NCBI GenBank assembly: GCA_030637805.1
Contig: DAOWFV010000170.1
Span: 1-10,566, forward strand
Direction of reading: 5' to 3'
DNA: 10,566 bases
DNA from: Acidobacteriota bacterium
GTDB lineage: Bacteria; Acidobacteriota; Thermoanaerobaculia; Thermoanaerobaculales; Sulfomarinibacteraceae
Shown here: piece after piece, positions 7,983 through 10,566 of the stretch
Layout: each line of letters opens with the position of its first letter
Position numbering within the stretch: the first letter of the stretch is position 1
The notes under the pieces: generated by a model
Told to the model about the DNA's origin: nothing
The model's database searches: none
What the model saw: the letters and a program-made list of their open reading frames with translations, nothing else
Program-made: the position numbers and the translations under genes

Positions 7983-8699
7983 ATGAGACGGTTCGTTTTT
8001 CTGATGTTTTCGGGGTTGCTTGCCATGATTACAGCAGCCCCTGTTTTTGCCCACCACGGTGGCGGTATGGGGGTTGGCGGGCCCCAAATGTCCGGCGCCG
8101 GAATGATGATCGTCGCCGACGACAGTAGCCTTCTGGTCACCAACATGGACATGTCGGGGATGATGGACGGCTCGGGCTCGTTCGACCGGGAGCTGGTGAA
8201 TATCGATGCTGACGGCAATGAGCGCTGGCGGGTGAGCTTCACCGACGGCTGGCCGATGATGCCTGCCACCGACGGCGACCTGGTGGTCGTGGTGCTGGTG
8301 AACGACCGGTTCATGGGCGACGGCGGGATGGGCGACGGGGAAAATCCCGGTGGCGGCATGGGCGGTGGCATGAAGGCCTTCGGTACAAAGGCCAGCGATG
8401 GCGACGACAGCGTTGTCGTGGTCGGTCTCAATCTGGCAACCGGGGCCGAGCGCTGGCGCACGAGCTTCACCGGCGACATGGGTTCGATGGGCCAGTTCAC
8501 ACCCGACGGGAATCAGATCTACGTGTCCCTCATGGACATTGACGGCGATCATGGGGTCGGTATGGGCTCGATGAACCAGGGCCAGTCATCCGGCGTCGGC
8601 ATGACCGCGTCGACCACCGTGGTCGCCCTCGACCGCAGCGGCAACACGCTGTGGACACATGATCTCAACTCGTTCGGCGGCATGGGCGGCGGGAGGTAA
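7983..8699 (+). CDS. Exported Met/Gly-rich protein with PQQ-propeller-like repeats
   Basis: The protein has 238 residues. The ATG at 7983 is chosen because GGAGG (7972-7976) precedes it and it opens directly into a signal peptide (1-23, ending APVFA). An in-frame ATG at 7917 overlapping the cusA stop would put 22 odd residues in front. The mature part of about 215 residues starts HHGGGMG and has 21 methionines, no cysteine, and clusters such as NMDMSGMMD and GGGMGGGM. Three repeats end in a W-R/W-T strand motif (LVNIDADGNERWRVSF, VVGLNLATGAERWRTSF, VVALDRSGNTLWTHDL), as in PQQ-like/BamB propeller blades. Three recognisable blades are too few for a full propeller. It follows cusA by 62 bp in the same operon, so a periplasmic Cu(I)/Ag(I) thioether chelator or sensor is plausible, but no family function is known to me. 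Confidence 0.8.
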   Translation: MRRFVFLMFSGLLAMITAAPVFAHHGGGMGVGGPQMSGAGMMIVADDSSLLVTNMDMSGMMDGSGSFDRELVNIDADGNERWRVSFTDGWPMMPATDGDLVVVVLVNDRFMGDGGMGDGENPGGGMGGGMKAFGTKASDGDDSVVVVGLNLATGAERWRTSFTGDMGSMGQFTPDGNQIYVSLMDIDGDHGVGMGSMNQGQSSGVGMTASTTVVALDRSGNTLWTHDLNSFGGMGGGR

Positions 8700-8702
8700 G
8701 CC

Positions 8703-9485
8703 ATGCGCAAGCTCATTCCAGCTGTTGTGCTCGCGGCGCTGCTCTGGGGGGCGCCGGCACCCGCTCTCGCCGACTCCAGCGGCCACCTCGAGGGCTACGT
8801 GCCGGCGGTGGCCCACCTTGAGGGAAGTTTTGATTCGTTCTGGACCACAGATGTGTGGATCTATCAGCAGGGGGCGACGGTGATCCATCTCTGGCTCAAT
8901 CCGCCCGGCCAGGACAACACGGACGGCGAGAGCTTTGTCGTGCCGCTCGACGAGCCCGTGGTCTTTCTGCCCGATGTCGTGGCCTCCGTCTTCGGCACCG
9001 AGGGCTCGGGCAGCCTGCACTACCTCGCCGACGGTCCGGTAACCGTGACCAGCCGCACCTGGACTCCCGGGGCTGAGGGCGGGGGCTACGGCCAGTCAAT
9101 TCCCGGTCGACCGCTCAGCTCGGCCTCGATCCCGGGTACTGGACAGGCGGGCGCCCAGCGCGTGGTGCTCAACAAGAACGCCGACTTCCGCGCCAACTAC
9201 GGGATCGTCAACGTCACCGCGGTCCCGGTCTCGGTGCTGGTGGAGATCTTCACCTCAGACGGTGAGCCGGCCCCGGGCGATACCTCGTTCACAGTCGATC
9301 TGGATTCCTTCGGCATGACCCAGATCAACGGCATCCTCAGACGGGTGACAGGGGGTGACCAGGACGGCCTCATCATACGCGGCAGCGTGATCTCGGTCGC
9401 CGGGGCGATCCTGACCTATGCCAGCGACGTCAATAACACGACCAACGACGGCGCGTACCAGGCGGGTTTCCGGTTCGCATTCTGA
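8703..9485 (+). CDS. Exported beta-rich protein of unknown function
   Basis: The protein has 260 residues. A signal peptide covers about 1-23 (ending APALA, mature start DSSGHLEG). GGAGG (8692-8696) overlaps the end of the previous gene and sits 6 bp before the ATG; the two stop and start signals are 3 bp apart, so translational coupling is likely. The mature chain alternates hydrophobic strands with Gly/Asp/Thr turns and seems to form two beta-sandwich-like halves, about 30-130 and 150-258. The second includes FRANYGIVNVTAVPVSVLVEI, a pattern seen in acidobacterial secreted proteins (from memory). It has no Cys and little Met, so direct metal binding is not suggested. The last residues, FRFAF, end in an aromatic, which could fit an outer-membrane or surface association. 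Its role in the operon is unknown. Confidence 0.75.
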   Translation: MRKLIPAVVLAALLWGAPAPALADSSGHLEGYVPAVAHLEGSFDSFWTTDVWIYQQGATVIHLWLNPPGQDNTDGESFVVPLDEPVVFLPDVVASVFGTEGSGSLHYLADGPVTVTSRTWTPGAEGGGYGQSIPGRPLSSASIPGTGQAGAQRVVLNKNADFRANYGIVNVTAVPVSVLVEIFTSDGEPAPGDTSFTVDLDSFGMTQINGILRRVTGGDQDGLIIRGSVISVAGAILTYASDVNNTTNDGAYQAGFRFAF

Positions 9486-9503
9486 GACCTTCATATGCTC
9501 TAT

Positions 9504-9544
9504 AGATGATAGCTGAGGCTCACGCCGCAGCTATCATCTGTTTT
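9504..9544 (+). terminator. Intrinsic terminator closing the metal-efflux operon
   Basis: AGATGATAGCTG (9504-9515) and CAGCTATCATCT (9528-9539) form a perfect 12-bp stem. The loop can extend it with GGC/GCC around TCAC. GTTTT follows at 9540-9544. It lies 18 bp after the stop of the last operon gene and separates it from the methyltransferase. Confidence 0.88.
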
Positions 9545-9567
9545 CCCTTCATGTTAATTGAGGGATA

Positions 9568-10308
9568 ATGCACATGATGGATGATGATGCGACTCGTCAA
9601 GCGGTTCGGGAGGCATACTCGAGCGCAGCGAGAAGGCCGAAATCCGAGCACCCGTTTCCGGTGGGCCGGAGATTCGCTGCGTCTGTCGGCTATCCGGCAA
9701 AGGTGATACGCGCCCTCCCGGAGAAGGCGGTGGAAGCCTTCTCGGGCGTTTCAAACCTGGCGGTCGCTTCTGATATCAACGCCGGTGAGAGGGTGCTGGA
9801 TGTGGGGTGCGGCTCCGGCCTTGACGCCCTCGTGGCTTCGCGGCGGGTCAGCCCCGGTGGTTGGGTGATCGGCGTCGACTTCAGTCACGCCATGCTCGTA
9901 AGAGCCGATGAGGCCATACGCGAGGATGGCGCGTCAAACATCCAACTCGTTCTGGCCGAGGGCGAGCGGATTCCCCTCGCCGATGGATCGATCGATGTGG
10001 CTCTCGCCAATGGGATTTTCAACCTCAACCCGTACCGGTCAGAGATTTTTCATGAACTCGCCCGCGTCGTCAGGAAAGGCGGCACGGTGCGGGCGGCCGA
10101 GCTCATTATCAAATATCCTCTTCCCCAAACGGAGCGAGGGGACCTCTCAACCTGGTTTGCCTGAATCGCCGGCGCTAAGGAAGGCGGCGCCTTCCTCGAC
10201 GAATTCAGGTCGGCGGGGTTCTCGGAAGCAAGGATGATCCGGACGATGAGGAACGCACGCACCAAACATTCGGCGGTCATTGCTGCAGAAGTGTTGGTGT
10301 TTCGCTAG
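9568..10308 (+). CDS. ArsM-like SAM-dependent methyltransferase, probable selenoprotein (in-frame UGA = Sec199)
   Basis: Read through one UGA (10162-10164), the frame gives 246 residues ending at TAG 10306-10308. The fold is a class I methyltransferase: motif I VLDVGCGSGLD (C81), acidic D104 in VIGVDF, IPLADGSIDVALANGIFNLNP, then LARVVRKGGTVRAAELI. The pattern is that of arsenite methyltransferases (ArsM), where W-x-x-C-(I/V)-(A/G)-G-A follows; here it reads WFA-UGA-IAGA. The 47 codons after the UGA continue with the expected C-terminal pattern (FLDEFRSAGF), with no frameshift. Two other ArsM-type cysteines seem absent: NG149 replaces the usual NC, and GVSN replaces a GCGNP-like motif. The substrate may therefore not be arsenite. 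GAGGG (9560-9564) is only 3 nt from the ATG at 9568, so the ATG at 9574 (9-nt spacing) may be the true start. Alternatives are a nonsense-mutated pseudogene or a sequencing error. Standard translation would give a 198-residue product. Confidence 0.8.
10162..10164 (+). other. In-frame UGA, probable selenocysteine codon
   Basis: The codon lies between GCC (Ala198) and ATC (Ile200), exactly where ArsM-type methyltransferases carry a conserved Cys. No other stop interrupts the frame from 9568 to 10305. TGA differs from the Cys codons TGC/TGT by one base, so mutation is the competing explanation, but the hairpin downstream favours recoding. Confidence 0.75.
10179..10195 (+). promoter_or_regulatory. 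Candidate bacterial SECIS hairpin
   Basis: GGAAGGC (10179-10185) pairs perfectly with GCCTTCC (10189-10195) around a GGC loop (10186-10188). Bacterial SECIS elements are small hairpins inside the coding region, with a G in the first two loop positions, about 16-37 nt after the UGA; here 21 nt lie between UGA and loop, and the loop begins with G. SelB would be the expected ligand. The hairpin overlaps codons for KEGGAFL. Confidence 0.7.
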
Positions 10309-10489
10309 CCCGTACTTCTCACCACATCGCGTTGCGAGGCCCGCGAGATGTCGTGGGATGTGGCGTTTTCGACCTGAGGGCCGCGGAGGCATACTTGACA
10401 GTATGTCGAGCAGCCCGATGCGAGAAAACGCCGCAGATTGCGGCGTATCGCGGGCCGCAGTAGCGAGGAGGTGAGAAGTGCCGGCTAGC
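10304..10489. repeat. 186-bp near-palindromic element (MITE/REP-like)
   Basis: The ends are GCTAGC (10304-10309 and 10484-10489). Nested symmetric pairs lie between them: ACTTCTCACC with GGTGAGAAGT, GGCCCGCGA-like arms, GGCGTTTTC (10362-10370) with GAAAACGCC (10424-10432), and a central CATACT-TGAC-AGTATG hairpin (10390-10405). The centre of symmetry is near 10397 throughout. The left tip supplies the TAG stop of the methyltransferase. No transposase or convincing ORF lies inside. It resembles a dispersed non-autonomous repeat and would fold as RNA into one long stem. There is no T-run for an intrinsic terminator. Confidence 0.8.
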
Positions 10490-10566
10490 CCGGCCGACCG
10501 GGTTTCGTACTGTGGGCGGCGATGCGTAGATTACCGACGGTCGAACAATCGCCGCAGCCGGGGTGA
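10490..10566. other. Right-edge non-coding stretch
   Basis: No gene is supported here. An inverted repeat GCGGCGAT (10516-10523) with ATCGCCGC (10548-10555) spans 24 nt of loop; its role is unknown. Confidence 0.3.

Noticed and set aside
9541..9569. GATAAT as a -10 box for the methyltransferase
   Set aside because: It overlaps the first start codon and has no credible -35 hexamer upstream; the promoter of this gene remains unidentified.
10280..10474. Open frame within the right-hand palindrome
   Set aside because: It starts inside the methyltransferase end and is produced by the palindromic repeat.
10309..10566. Possible tRNA-Sec or other structured RNA next to the selenoprotein gene
   Set aside because: I found no T-loop GGTTCGA-type motif or tRNA-like acceptor pairing; the structure is explained by the long inverted repeat.

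Overview
The window is GC-rich bacterial DNA. Three things suggest an Acidobacteriota-like genome: the style of the Hanks-type kinase at the left edge, the unclassified secreted beta-rich protein at 8703-9485, and the dispersed palindromic repeats. This assignment is an inference and is not proven by any marker gene here.

Layout. Positions 1-792 (minus strand) hold the N-terminal catalytic domain of a serine/threonine kinase that runs off the left edge. A short divergent intergenic region (793-950) carries a good sigma70-type promoter (901-929) for a rightward metal-efflux operon. Its genes are a small exported Cys-rich protein (951-1367), a TolC/CusC-type outer-membrane factor (1438-2805), a CusB-type adaptor with three stacked metal-binding modules (2802-4460), a CusA-type heavy-metal RND pump (4786-7920), an exported Met/Gly-rich protein with PQQ-propeller-like repeats (7983-8699) and an exported protein of unknown function (8703-9485). 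A strong intrinsic terminator (9504-9544) closes the operon. The operon appears to make a tripartite Cu(I)/Ag(I) exporter plus two exported soft-metal ligand proteins, one thiol-rich and one thioether-rich.

After the terminator lies a SAM-dependent methyltransferase of the arsenite-methyltransferase type (9568-10308). A conventional ORF call stops it at a UGA at 10162-10164. That UGA falls where the family normally has a conserved cysteine, in the W-x-x-C-(I/V)-(A/G)-G-A motif. The frame stays open for 47 more family-like codons to a TAG. A hairpin with a perfect 7-bp stem and a G-first loop sits 21 nt after the UGA, which matches the bacterial SECIS layout. I therefore read it as a probable selenoprotein of 246 residues with Sec at 199. 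This is the most notable signal in the window.

Non-coding structure includes a 186-bp near-palindromic element (10304-10489) that contains the methyltransferase stop codon, an inverted-repeat element between the adaptor and pump genes (4586-4726), and a perfect 11-bp-arm palindrome directly after the stop of the Cys-rich gene (1368-1390). No rRNA, tRNA, CRISPR array or transposase gene was recognised.
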